35,102 nucleotides of DNA from Anaerolineales bacterium (GTDB lineage Bacteria; Chloroflexota; Anaerolineae; Anaerolineales; E44-bin32): NCBI GenBank assembly GCA_016927115.1, contig JAFGNH010000063.1, positions 1-35,102 on the forward strand, given 5' to 3'. Below, piece by piece: positions 1 through 7,211 of the stretch; positions within the stretch are counted from its first letter, which is position 1, and every line of letters begins with the position of its first letter. The notes beneath the pieces were generated by a model. It was not told the DNA's origin and searched no databases. It saw only the letters and a list, made by a program, of their open reading frames with translations. The position numbers and the translations under genes are program-made.

Positions 1-91
1 GGTGATGACTATCTGATAAACGAACCGTTTACTGCCCATTTCAGGTGAGTCTGCCTTCCTCATCGCGGCAATTGTGACACACTACTAAGAT

Positions 92-123
92 GAAGGGTAA
101 AACAACTGCAGCTATTACCCTTC
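92..123. other. Stem-loop near the left edge, possible terminator of the cyclase gene
   Basis: A perfect 9-bp inverted repeat (92-100 with 115-123) encloses a 14-nt loop. It lies about 50 nt beyond the stop of the minus-strand cyclase gene, so it could end that transcript. There is no run of T on either side, so a factor-independent terminator is doubtful. The rest of 1-172 holds no gene that I can support. Confidence 0.3.
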
Positions 124-172
124 CTGACTGCTGCAGTCGGAATATCCACTGGAATTGCACGGACTACGGGTT

Positions 173-802
173 TTAAACCCCTGCCAGTACAGCCCGAACC
201 GGCGCACCATCGGCGTTGAGAATCTTGAGCGGCAGGCAGTAAAGTGTGTAGCGGCCCTGGTTCACAGCAGAAAGATCCAGCCCTTCAAGTACCAGGATAT
301 CCGCCCCCAGCAGGATCTGATGCGTTGGTACGGGATCTTCGTACGCAGAAACCGAAAGATAATCCACCCCCACAAGCTGAACACCTTTCTGAACGAGCCA
401 TCTGGCAGCCGAAGAATCGACAGAAACGTAATCTGCTGTAAACTGCTTCTGCGCCGTCCATAGTGCAGAATTCCTCGTCTTGAACAGAATCCGGCGCGTG
501 CGTGGTGGAATCCCGGCGTTCTCCAGAACGGAAGCGGAAATTAAATCAACCTCTGTAAGATCTATTACATAAGCCCTGCCAATAAGCCGACGGATAGGAA
601 TCTCATCGACCGTCAGCCCCCCCTCAATAAAGTGGCGGGGAGCATCCAGATGCGTGCCTGTATGAACGGTGCAGGCCATCCGGCTGACATTCGACTCATC
701 TCCTTCTGCGATCGTGGAAACCTGCTCCACAACAACCGTATCATCACCAGGCCAGACCGGCAGCTGCGGCGAAATGGACACAGAGATATCAATAAATCGC
801 AT
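173..802 (-). CDS. Cyclase family / kynurenine formamidase-like metal-dependent hydrolase
   Basis: A 209-residue protein of the cyclase superfamily (PF04199), whose members include bacterial kynurenine formamidase (KynB) and other metal-dependent amide or lactone hydrolases. The family signature HxGTHxDxPxHF is intact at residues 47-58; His47, His51 and Asp53 are the expected metal ligands. The N-terminus (FIDISVSISPQLPVWPGD) has the usual 'D-S-I..-P-WPGD' shape. The ATG is well placed behind GGAGGAAAGG. Length is normal for the family, and no signal peptide is visible, so it is cytoplasmic. No kynureninase or tryptophan dioxygenase gene is nearby, so the exact substrate is open and I leave the symbol blank. 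It diverges from the M20 peptidase gene. Confidence 0.88.
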   Translation of the reverse strand: MRFIDISVSISPQLPVWPGDDTVVVEQVSTIAEGDESNVSRMACTVHTGTHLDAPRHFIEGGLTVDEIPIRRLIGRAYVIDLTEVDLISASVLENAGIPPRTRRILFKTRNSALWTAQKQFTADYVSVDSSAARWLVQKGVQLVGVDYLSVSAYEDPVPTHQILLGADILVLEGLDLSAVNQGRYTLYCLPLKILNADGAPVRAVLAGV

Positions 803-921
803 CCCTTTCCTCCATATGGAAATTATAGATTCGATCCGGCGAAAAAGCGAATTTCGATCAAATTACAATGTACAATCAGAACGGAAACAATCCGCAGTTT
901 ATCCCACAGGAGTAATAGTCG

Positions 922-2286
922 ATGAATGCAAGTATGGAAATGTTGGACGGAGCAGTAAAACAAAATGAAGAGAAAATCCTGGAGGAACTTGCAGTTCTTT
1001 GTCGTCAGCCCAGTATTTCCGCCCAGGCTGTTGGTATTGAAGAAACTGCGCAGCTAACTGCCAGTATGCTGCGCAAGCGCGGATTCGACACGCAGATTCT
1101 TCCCACCAATGGTTTCCCGGTCGTCTATGCTGAGCGAAAAGGCATTTCAGACAGGACTCTCCTTTTTTATAATCATTATGACGTACAGCCTCCAGAACCT
1201 CTGGATTTGTGGACGACGCCACCTTTTGAACCGGAAATCCGTGAAGGGAAGATGTTCGCCCGCGGGGTCAGTGATGACAAAGGGCACTTCATGGCACGCC
1301 TGGCAGCAATCGACAGCTTCCTGGCACTGGAGAAGGAACTCCCGTGTACGATTAAATTCCTTCTTGAAGGTGAAGAAGAAATCGGCAGTGTGAATCTGGG
1401 CGCTTTCATCCGGGAAAACAAGGAACTGCTGGCCGCTGACGGATGTATCTGGGAATCGGGCGGCGTTGACGAGAACGACATCCCCGAACAGCAGGCGGGT
1501 ATGCGCGGGATCTGCTATGTGGAACTTGTTGCCAGAACCGCCGGCCAAGATGCACACTCCGGGCTTGGCGGGTCGATCTTTCCAAACGCAGCCTGGCGGT
1601 TGGTGTGGGCATTGAATACTCTCAAGGATCAGAATGAACGCATCCAGATCGCCGGTTTCTATGATAAGGTGGTTCCGGCAAGCGACCGCGATATGGAACT
1701 GCTTGCAGATCTGCCGGATAATGCGCCAGCGCTGAAAGAAGGATACGGGTTGGATGGCTTCCTGCTCGGGCTTGAAGGCGGGGTTGAATTTCAACGACGC
1801 GCCATTTTCGAGCCAACCTGCACCATCTGCGGCCTCACCGCTGGTTATCAGGGCCCTGGAAGCAAAACTGTTCTGCCTGCCGAGGCACGTGCCAAGATCG
1901 ATTTCCGCCTGGTTCCCGATATGCGTCCGGAGGATGTGCTTGAACAGCTGCGTACACATCTCGATGCCCATGGTTTTGCTGATATAAAAATCCACTTCCT
2001 GGGAGGAAATCCTGCAGGTCGGACACCTATCGACAACCCCTTCCTGGAACTTGTCGTACAGACCGCCGAGGAAGTTTATGGCGTTCCTCAGCGAATAGTC
2101 CCTATGTCCGGCGGTTCCGGCCCCAACTACCATTTCCTTGAGGTGCTGCACATCCCGGTAGCGATGGCCGGGATCGGTTACCCCGGAGAGAATATCCACG
2201 CTCCGGACGAACATATCCGCCTGGAAGACCTATACAAGGGAATCCAGCATACAATCCGCATTATTCGGGCATTTGCCGAGCAATAG
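922..2286 (+). CDS. M20 family metallopeptidase (dipeptidase-like)
   Basis: A 454-residue di-zinc peptidase of the M20/ArgE/DapE/carnosinase superfamily. It carries the hallmark residues: HYD at 85-87 (metal ligand His85 and catalytic-support Asp87), the bridging Asp118 in GVSDDKG, the EGEEEIGS motif around 149-156 with the general-base Glu pair, and a C-terminal SGGSGPNYHF segment with the last metal histidine. The central part (about 190-320) has the length expected of the dimerisation domain. The protein is cytoplasmic with no signal peptide. The start follows AGGAG nine bases upstream. Overall size and motif spacing resemble the CNDP2-like dipeptidase branch, but a deacylase role cannot be excluded. 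The gene is divergent from the cyclase gene across a 119-bp spacer. Confidence 0.9.
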   Translation: MNASMEMLDGAVKQNEEKILEELAVLCRQPSISAQAVGIEETAQLTASMLRKRGFDTQILPTNGFPVVYAERKGISDRTLLFYNHYDVQPPEPLDLWTTPPFEPEIREGKMFARGVSDDKGHFMARLAAIDSFLALEKELPCTIKFLLEGEEEIGSVNLGAFIRENKELLAADGCIWESGGVDENDIPEQQAGMRGICYVELVARTAGQDAHSGLGGSIFPNAAWRLVWALNTLKDQNERIQIAGFYDKVVPASDRDMELLADLPDNAPALKEGYGLDGFLLGLEGGVEFQRRAIFEPTCTICGLTAGYQGPGSKTVLPAEARAKIDFRLVPDMRPEDVLEQLRTHLDAHGFADIKIHFLGGNPAGRTPIDNPFLELVVQTAEEVYGVPQRIVPMSGGSGPNYHFLEVLHIPVAMAGIGYPGENIHAPDEHIRLEDLYKGIQHTIRIIRAFAEQ

Positions 2287-2359
2287 TGTCGGGACATGCC
2301 GGGATGGCAGGGAGTCCTTGCCGTATATGCACCTCTGGACTATAATTTCCTGCACAGTT

Positions 2360-2434
2360 CGGGGCGTAGCGCAGCCCGGTTAGCGCACCTGCATGGGGTG
2401 CAGGGGGTCGGCGGTTCAAATCCGCCCGCCCCGA
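2360..2434 (+). tRNA. tRNA-Pro (anticodon GGG)
   Basis: A complete cloverleaf can be folded. The 7-bp acceptor stem is perfect (2360-2366 with 2427-2433), the D stem is GCGC/GCGC, and the anticodon stem is CCTGC/GCAGG. The anticodon loop ATGGGGT has anticodon GGG at 2395-2397 after U33. The variable loop is 5 nt, and the T stem GGCGG/CCGCC has the loop TTCAAAT. The discriminator is A and no CCA is encoded. The GGG anticodon reads CCC and CCU proline codons. Confidence 0.96.
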
Positions 2435-2438
2435 CTGA

Positions 2439-2466
2439 GGTCACCGCAACAGCGGTGGCCTTTTTT
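2439..2466 (+). terminator. Intrinsic terminator of tRNA-Pro
   Basis: A 9-bp stem (GGTCACCGC with GCGGTGGCC, one G-U pair) with a 4-nt AACA loop is followed directly by six T. It begins 4 nt after the tRNA and should end the tRNA transcript. Confidence 0.92.
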
Positions 2467-2560
2467 ATATCAAATTATCCCGGAGTTGGGGCATAGCCTG
2501 CCTTCTGAAACAGAATTGTGCCAGATTTATTCACAGCTGTGCATTTTTATCACTTTTTCT

Positions 2561-2588
2561 TCGACTGTTACCGGCAAAGGTGTATAAT
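2561..2588 (+). promoter_or_regulatory. Candidate sigma70-type promoter of ptsI
   Basis: A perfect -10 box TATAAT (2583-2588) lies 16 bp after TCGACT (2561-2566; 4 of 6 matches to TTGACA). Transcription would start near 2595 and give a leader of about 205 nt before the ptsI start codon. Confidence 0.55.
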
Positions 2589-2666
2589 GACGGGGAAAAA
2601 GACGCACCAGCTTTTATCCGTCGCCAGACGAGCACTTTAAGCAGAAAGCCCGGCCCATGCAGGCAC

Positions 2667-2705
2667 GTGCAAGATCCACTTTACGGGGTACTTTGCACCT
2701 TTTTT
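2667..2705 (+). terminator. Possible attenuator hairpin in the ptsI leader
   Basis: A 6-bp stem GTGCAA (2667-2672) with TTGCAC (2693-2698) closes a 20-nt loop and is followed by one C and six T (2700-2705). It lies inside the predicted ptsI leader, downstream of the TATAAT box and about 100 nt before the start codon, so it could terminate part of the transcripts early. The stem is short, so this is tentative. The rest of 2589-2801 shows no gene. Confidence 0.3.
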
Positions 2706-2801
2706 CACTACCGAGCACAAGCCTGCAGCCAGACTTTTCCATCTGGAGTTGTGACAAAAGCGGTCGCTGCAGCCCACACCATGTGAATTCGAGGTTCTCG
2801 C

Positions 2802-4514
2802 ATGAAAATAATTTCTGGTATTGCCGCCTCCAATGGAATCGCTATCGGCCCGATCTTCCTGTATGAAGAAGAAGACCTGTCGTTTGAGCGGAGTCGATGT
2901 TCCGACAGTACAAAGGAAATGAAGCGTCTGAACGGGGCTCTCGAGAAAGCACGGGGTGAAATTGAAACAATCAGGGATAAAGCTGAAGCTGAAACGGGCT
3001 CGGATGAAGCTGCGATTTTTGAAGCCCATGCCATGTTTCTTGATGACCCGGCCCTCCTTGAAGCAGTTGAGAAAACGATAAAGGAAGAGCAGCTGAACCT
3101 GGAAAGCGCCTGGATGGATTCTATCGAGATGTATGCCTCTCAAATGGAAGCCATGGAAGACGAGTACTTCAAAGCCCGAGCGGCCGACATACGCGATGTC
3201 GGTAACCGAATCCTTCGTATTCTCCTCGGAAAACAGGAAACAGATCTTTCCTCGATGACATCCAACGCAGTGGTTGTCGCCCGTGATCTCACTCCCTCAG
3301 ATACTGTGCGAATGAACAAGAAGCTGGTCCTTGGTTTCAGTACAGTTGAAGGTGGACCGACTTCCCATACAGCCATACTGGCAAAAGCCCTCGGACTTCC
3401 TGCAGTTGTCGGTGCTGGAAGCGAACTCCTGAAACACGCCGATACGAAAAAAATCATAATTGACGGCAGCACAGGTGTAATCATCCTGGATCCTGATAAA
3501 AAACAGGTAAAGGAATACCAGGAAAAACAGGGGAAAGAAGAAAAGCGATCAAAAATAGCACTCGAACATGCCCACGAGCCGGCCAGAACCCGCGATGGAC
3601 ATACCGTGGAAATTGTTGCTAATGCGGGCGGTCCGGAGGATGCAGCCTCCGCGCTCGAACACGGTGCCGAAGGGATCGGGCTGCTAAGAACAGAATTCCT
3701 CTATCTTGATAGCAAGACAGCACCCGATGAGGAAACACAGCTGGCTGCTTATACTGCCGTCCTGGACGTAATGGGGAAACGCCCGGTCGTGGTCCGCACA
3801 ATTGATGTTGGCGGAGACAAGGAAATTCCCTACATAAACCTCGGCAGGGAAGCAAATCCCTTCCTGGGCTTCCGGGCGATCCGTATGTGTCTGCAGGATC
3901 CTGAATTTTTCAAGACCCAGCTTCGTGCCCTGGTTCGTGCGAGCTTTGGCCACGATCTGCGTATCATGTTTCCAATGATTGCCACCATCGAAGAGGTGCG
4001 ACAGGCAAAAGTACTGCTGGAAGAGGCAAAACGCGAGGTGTATAAGGCCAATCACTCCATTGCCCGCACCATCCAGGTTGGTATTATGGTTGAGATACCC
4101 TCCGTCGCCATTCTGGCGGATCTGTTCGCCCGCGAGGTGGATTTCTTCAGCATCGGCACCAACGACCTCACCCAGTACACTCTCGCTGCCGAACGAACGA
4201 ACGACCGGGTAGCGTACCTCGGCGATGCCTGCCATCCGGCAGTGCTGCGGGAAATAGCCCGTGTAATTGAAGAGGCTCACAAGCAAAAAATTTGGACCGG
4301 CGTATGTGGTGAACTGGCTGGCGATCCAGACGCTGTGCCTATCCTGTTGGGACTGGGCCTGGATGAGTTCAGTATGGCTCCAAGCCTGATCCCGCGAGCC
4401 AAGGAGATTATCCGGGAATGGAAACTGAAGGATGCCAGGAAGGCTGCTGCAGCAGTGCTCAATCTGCACACAGCCCGGGAAGTGCGCGAATTCATCCACT
4501 CCCAGAAACCCTGA
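2802..4514 (+). CDS. ptsI: Phosphoenolpyruvate-protein phosphotransferase (PTS enzyme I)
   Basis: A 570-residue cytoplasmic enzyme I. It takes phosphate from phosphoenolpyruvate and passes it to HPr, the first step of the sugar phosphotransferase system. The N-terminal HPr-binding domain (about 1-145) is followed by the phosphohistidine domain with GGPTSHTAI; the active His is residue 189, the same number as in E. coli EI. The C-terminal PEP-binding TIM barrel (about 255-545) includes DVGGDKE, LGFRAIR, GTNDLTQYTLA and VCGELAGD, with the catalytic Cys at 502, again matching the E. coli numbering. The start has GAGGT upstream. No HPr, HPr kinase or EII gene lies within this window, so its partner sugar is unknown. 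It may serve a PTS encoded elsewhere or a regulatory phosphorelay. Confidence 0.96.
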   Translation: MKIISGIAASNGIAIGPIFLYEEEDLSFERSRCSDSTKEMKRLNGALEKARGEIETIRDKAEAETGSDEAAIFEAHAMFLDDPALLEAVEKTIKEEQLNLESAWMDSIEMYASQMEAMEDEYFKARAADIRDVGNRILRILLGKQETDLSSMTSNAVVVARDLTPSDTVRMNKKLVLGFSTVEGGPTSHTAILAKALGLPAVVGAGSELLKHADTKKIIIDGSTGVIILDPDKKQVKEYQEKQGKEEKRSKIALEHAHEPARTRDGHTVEIVANAGGPEDAASALEHGAEGIGLLRTEFLYLDSKTAPDEETQLAAYTAVLDVMGKRPVVVRTIDVGGDKEIPYINLGREANPFLGFRAIRMCLQDPEFFKTQLRALVRASFGHDLRIMFPMIATIEEVRQAKVLLEEAKREVYKANHSIARTIQVGIMVEIPSVAILADLFAREVDFFSIGTNDLTQYTLAAERTNDRVAYLGDACHPAVLREIARVIEEAHKQKIWTGVCGELAGDPDAVPILLGLGLDEFSMAPSLIPRAKEIIREWKLKDARKAAAAVLNLHTAREVREFIHSQKP

Positions 4515-4548
4515 GAACCTGTCGTGATACCTGTTGTATGAATCAAAA

Positions 4549-4584
4549 CGGGGCTTTCATTAATGGAAAGCCCCGTATGCTTTT
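4549..4584. terminator. Terminator shared by the convergent ptsI and reductase genes
   Basis: A 10-bp perfect stem CGGGGCTTTC with GAAAGCCCCG (4549-4558 with 4566-4575) has a 7-nt loop. It sits between two convergent genes. On the minus strand it is followed at once by TTTTGATT. On the plus strand a TTTT run comes six bases after the stem. It probably works in both directions, better on the minus strand. Confidence 0.8.
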
Positions 4585-4602
4585 CCTGTCTGGGTCTTGC
4601 CG

Positions 4603-5496
4603 TTATTCCGAAAGCAGTGTTTCCCCACCCAGTTCCTCATACACCCCGATCAATGCGGAGTTATCCAGGTCACGCATGCCCATCTGCAGCATGGCTTCAT
4701 AAAGCTGCAGCGTAATCGCAGCTGATGGAAGCGGTACACCATAAGTACGCGCGGTATCCATAACAATGCCGAGGTCCTTGTGCATCATGTATGCCTTGAA
4801 GCCCGGTCCGCGTTCGCCGGCAAACAGCCTATCCGGTTTTTTATCAAGCGTCCAGCACTGTGCTGCACCGCCCTGGATTGCATTCACCACCCGGCGGGGG
4901 TCAACCCCGGTTTTACGTGCGAGAATGAGCAATTCAGCCAGCGCCGCCATCTGCGCGCCCACCATAATTTGATTGCAGGCTTTCGCTACCTGCCCCGCGC
5001 CGCTCTCACCGACATAGGTGATCGTTTTACCGATTGCCTTCAGCACCGGTACGACGGACTCAAACACTTCTTCCGGCCCGCCGACCATAATCGCCAGGGT
5101 ACCTGCGATCGCTCCCACATCTCCTCCGGAAACAGGCGCATCCAGAAAGGTGACTCCCTTTTTCGCCAGAGCAGCCGCTATGCTGCGTGCTGTCTCCGGC
5201 TTGATAGTACTGTTATCAATAACGATCATGCCGGGGCGGCAGCCTTCTGCAATACCATTCTTCCCAAGGACAACCTGCTCTACATCCGGCGAGTCAGGCA
5301 AATTGGTGAAGATGATATCACTGTTCTCAGCAACCTCGCGCGGCGAGGAGGCTGCCCGGGCACCTTCTGCTGCAAGCTCCTTCACGGAAGCCTGGCTTCG
5401 ATTATGTACCATCACCTCATAGCCGGCCTTCATCAAATTGCGGGCCATCGGCTTGCCCATCAACCCAAGACCAATATAACCAATACGTTTCGTCAT
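4603..5496 (-). CDS. NAD(P)-dependent 3-hydroxyisobutyrate dehydrogenase / tartronate semialdehyde reductase family
   Basis: A 297-residue beta-hydroxyacid dehydrogenase. The N-terminal Rossmann fold has GLGLMGKPMARNL (about 9-21) and a nucleotide-selecting segment VHNRS (30-34). The substrate-binding signature DAPVSGGDVGA follows at about 119-129, and the catalytic lysine is Lys172 in GQVAKACNQ. The C-terminal helical domain completes the usual 290-300 residue length. The closest recognisable branch is tartronate semialdehyde reductase (GarR/GlxR-like), but 3-hydroxyisobutyrate dehydrogenase and succinic semialdehyde reductase look alike at this level, so I give no symbol. The start has a clear AGGAG. 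The gene diverges from the sugar transporter operon, so a role in metabolising the imported compound is possible but unproven. Confidence 0.9.
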   Translation of the reverse strand: MTKRIGYIGLGLMGKPMARNLMKAGYEVMVHNRSQASVKELAAEGARAASSPREVAENSDIIFTNLPDSPDVEQVVLGKNGIAEGCRPGMIVIDNSTIKPETARSIAAALAKKGVTFLDAPVSGGDVGAIAGTLAIMVGGPEEVFESVVPVLKAIGKTITYVGESGAGQVAKACNQIMVGAQMAALAELLILARKTGVDPRRVVNAIQGGAAQCWTLDKKPDRLFAGERGPGFKAYMMHKDLGIVMDTARTYGVPLPSAAITLQLYEAMLQMGMRDLDNSALIGVYEELGGETLLSE

Positions 5497-6003
5497 GTTT
5501 TCTCCTGAAGAATATGAAGCAGGGCAGCTGAATCCATCGTTTCCGGTATTTTACTGCAGGATAGAAAGCAGGATCACCTGCTGCATCGTCGTATCCCCGG
5601 CTGCCGTAATTGTACACCCTCCGTGCAGGATTCCTCGAGGATATCGGCTTTCCTGCTACCATACCAGAATTGCCGAACCAATCGTGTCGATCTATCGGCT
5701 CCATCTGCAGCTGACAAACGGCAGCCCTTCTGGTTTCACAAATCCAGCAAAAAATCCCGGATCCATACAATAGGACTCAGGCATGAAAATACAGCATTAA
5801 CATCCAGAACGGTCAAATCTGTTTCTAAAAATTTACCGGCAGCATAATTGTTAATCCTTTCAGTATATAATTCGACGGTTTTTAAACAATACTGGATCGA
5901 TGCAGAAGAAAATCAACAAAAATGGCGGAAGTTTACATTCTCCAGCTTTCATTCCCCCCGTATAGTGGAATATAAATATTCTTTACCGAAGGGAGATTCA
6001 GTA
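5497..6003. promoter_or_regulatory. 507-bp divergent intergenic region upstream of the sugar transporter operon
   Basis: This stretch separates the reductase (-) from ytfQ (+) and holds no credible gene. On the plus strand there are two possible -10 boxes, TATAAT (5866-5871) and TATAAA (5971-5976). Each has only a poor -35 match, as would fit a promoter that depends on an activator such as the AraC-type regulator encoded in the operon. The RBS GGGAG lies just before the ATG at 6004. The 5800-6000 part is clearly AT-richer than the flanks. I found no convincing operator repeat by eye. Confidence 0.4.
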
Positions 6004-7065
6004 ATGAAGAAGAATAGATTATGGATTCTGCTCGTGGTAATTTTATTCAGCCTTTCCCTGGCTGCCTGCGGAACCACCGCAGTTGAGCCTGCTGCAGAAG
6101 AGCCTGCTGCAGAAGCACCAGCCGCAGAGGAACCCGCTGCAGAAGCACCTGCTGCAGAAGAACCAGCCGCAGAGGAACCGGCAGCATTGACCTATGAGGA
6201 CCTGGTGGTTGGGTTCGCACAGATCGGGGCCGAAAGCGAATGGCGAACTGCTGAAACCAACTCGATCCTGGCCGTCGCCGAGGAACTGGGAGTCGAGTTA
6301 AAGTTCTCTGATGCCCAGCAGCAGCAGGAGAATCAGATTGCTGCTATTCGTTCTTTCATTGCACAGGGTGTTGATGTTATCGGTGTCGCTCCCGTCGTCG
6401 AATCCGGTTGGGAACCAGTGTTCCAGGAAGCCAAAGACGCCGGCATCCCGATCATTCTTGTTGACCGGGGCGCTGATGTCCCCGATGAACTATATACATC
6501 CTTCATCGGCTCCGATTTTGTACTGGAAGGCGAGAACGCCTGTGAAGAGATGGCCGGACTCCTCAGTGAAGAAGGCAACATTATTGAGCTCCAGGGAACT
6601 GTTGGCGCTGGTCCGGCAATAGACCGGCAGGCCGGTTTCGCCAGCTGCCTGGAAGGTTACCCCAACATGTCCATGCTCGATTCACAGTCAGGCAACTTCA
6701 CCCGGGCGGAAGGCAAGGAAGTGATGGAAGCCTTCCTCCAGACCTATGGTGATCAGATCAACGGCGTGTATGCCCACAATGACGATATGGCTATCGGCGC
6801 AATCCAGGCCATAGAAGAGTACGGCCTTGTCCCCGGTGAGGATATCAAGATCGTGTCTGTTGATGGTGTAAAAGGCGCATTCGAAGCCATGGTCGATGGG
6901 ACATTAAACTGCACGGTCGAATGTAACCCGCTGCTTGGGCCGCAGTTCTTTGAAGCAGCCCTCATGCTGGCAAATGGCGAGGAAGTACCCCGCTGGATTA
7001 AATCAAACGAAGGCGTGTACTGCCAGGAAGTTGCTGCTGAAATGCTTCCTGAACGCCAATACTGA
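6004..7065 (+). CDS. ytfQ: Sugar ABC transporter substrate-binding lipoprotein (YtfQ-like)
   Basis: A 353-residue periplasmic-binding-protein type 1 (Peripla_BP_4) lipoprotein. I place the start at 6004, after GGGAG, because it gives a classic signal peptide (MKKN, a hydrophobic stretch, then lipobox LAAC with the lipidated Cys22). An earlier in-frame ATG at 5848 would put 52 unrelated residues in front. Residues 28-62 are a flexible Ala/Glu/Pro repeat tether. The mature domain starts with VVGFAQIGAESEWRTAETNS, the usual galactofuranose/ribose-class opening, and contains FIAQGVDVIGVAPV, DRQAGF and a C-terminal hinge region. It is followed by matching ATPase and two permease genes in the order of E. 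coli ytfQRT-yjfF. That system imports galactofuranose, but the ligand here is an inference by homology. Confidence 0.88.
   Translation: MKKNRLWILLVVILFSLSLAACGTTAVEPAAEEPAAEAPAAEEPAAEAPAAEEPAAEEPAALTYEDLVVGFAQIGAESEWRTAETNSILAVAEELGVELKFSDAQQQQENQIAAIRSFIAQGVDVIGVAPVVESGWEPVFQEAKDAGIPIILVDRGADVPDELYTSFIGSDFVLEGENACEEMAGLLSEEGNIIELQGTVGAGPAIDRQAGFASCLEGYPNMSMLDSQSGNFTRAEGKEVMEAFLQTYGDQINGVYAHNDDMAIGAIQAIEEYGLVPGEDIKIVSVDGVKGAFEAMVDGTLNCTVECNPLLGPQFFEAALMLANGEEVPRWIKSNEGVYCQEVAAEMLPERQY
6085..6189 (+). repeat. Tandem 15-nt repeat coding for the (E/A)PAAE tether of YtfQ
   Basis: Seven imperfect 15-nt units encode EPAAE, EPAAE, APAAE, EPAAE, APAAE, EPAAE and EPAAL at residues 28-62, directly after the lipid-attachment cysteine. 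The units share a GCTGCAGAAG-like core with third-position changes. The segment probably spaces the binding domain from the membrane, and its copy number may vary between strains by slippage. Confidence 0.85.
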
Positions 7066-7086
7066 TCAACATTAACTAAATGGAGA

Positions 7087-7189
7087 GAGCGGCTGGCAGG
7101 CAGTCCCTGAATGATTTCAGCATGGGCTGCAACTCAAGAGGAACGGAACTCATTCGTCCTCCGTGCCAGTCGCTCCTCATCGCTTTTTT
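7087..7189 (+). ncRNA. Branched (three-way-junction) RNA element between ytfQ and ytfR
   Basis: The 146-nt gap after ytfQ folds by eye into a closed three-way junction. P1 is 12 bp (7087-7098 with 7164-7175, one G-U pair). P2 pairs GCAG/CTGC and CCC/GGG (7100-7107 with 7124-7130) and may be capped by a small TGAA/TTCA helix. P3 pairs GAGG/CCTC and ACG/CGT (7138-7145 with 7155-7161). Six T follow at 7184-7189, eight bases past P1, so it is not a textbook terminator. It may protect the ytfQ message or reduce read-through into ytfR. I do not recognise it as a known riboswitch class. Confidence 0.5.
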
Positions 7190-7211
7190 GACACCTTTTG
7201 GATAGGAACTT

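Noticed and set aside
864-876. Two TACAAT boxes between the cyclase and M20 genes
   Set aside because: They resemble -10 boxes but no acceptable -35 is present at 16-18 bp, so I did not list a promoter.
1147-2214. Long minus-strand open frame (355 codons) opposite the M20 peptidase
   Set aside because: It lies wholly inside a gene with intact catalytic motifs, has no family resemblance and no ribosome-binding site.
2360-2466. tRNA-Pro gene as an integration site for a mobile element
   Set aside because: No integrase, no repeated tRNA 3' end and no phage genes are in the window; the neighbours are housekeeping genes.
3684-4499. Minus-strand open frame of 271 codons opposite ptsI
   Set aside because: Antisense shadow of the conserved PEP-binding domain; composition is His/Gln/Cys-rich as expected for a non-coding frame.
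4780-5508. Plus-strand open frame of 242 codons opposite the reductase gene
   Set aside because: Antisense shadow of a gene with full Rossmann and catalytic motifs.
5417-5770. Minus-strand frame running from the divergent region into the reductase gene
   Set aside because: Out of frame with the reductase, Trp/Arg-rich with no motif; the reductase has its own RBS at 5496.
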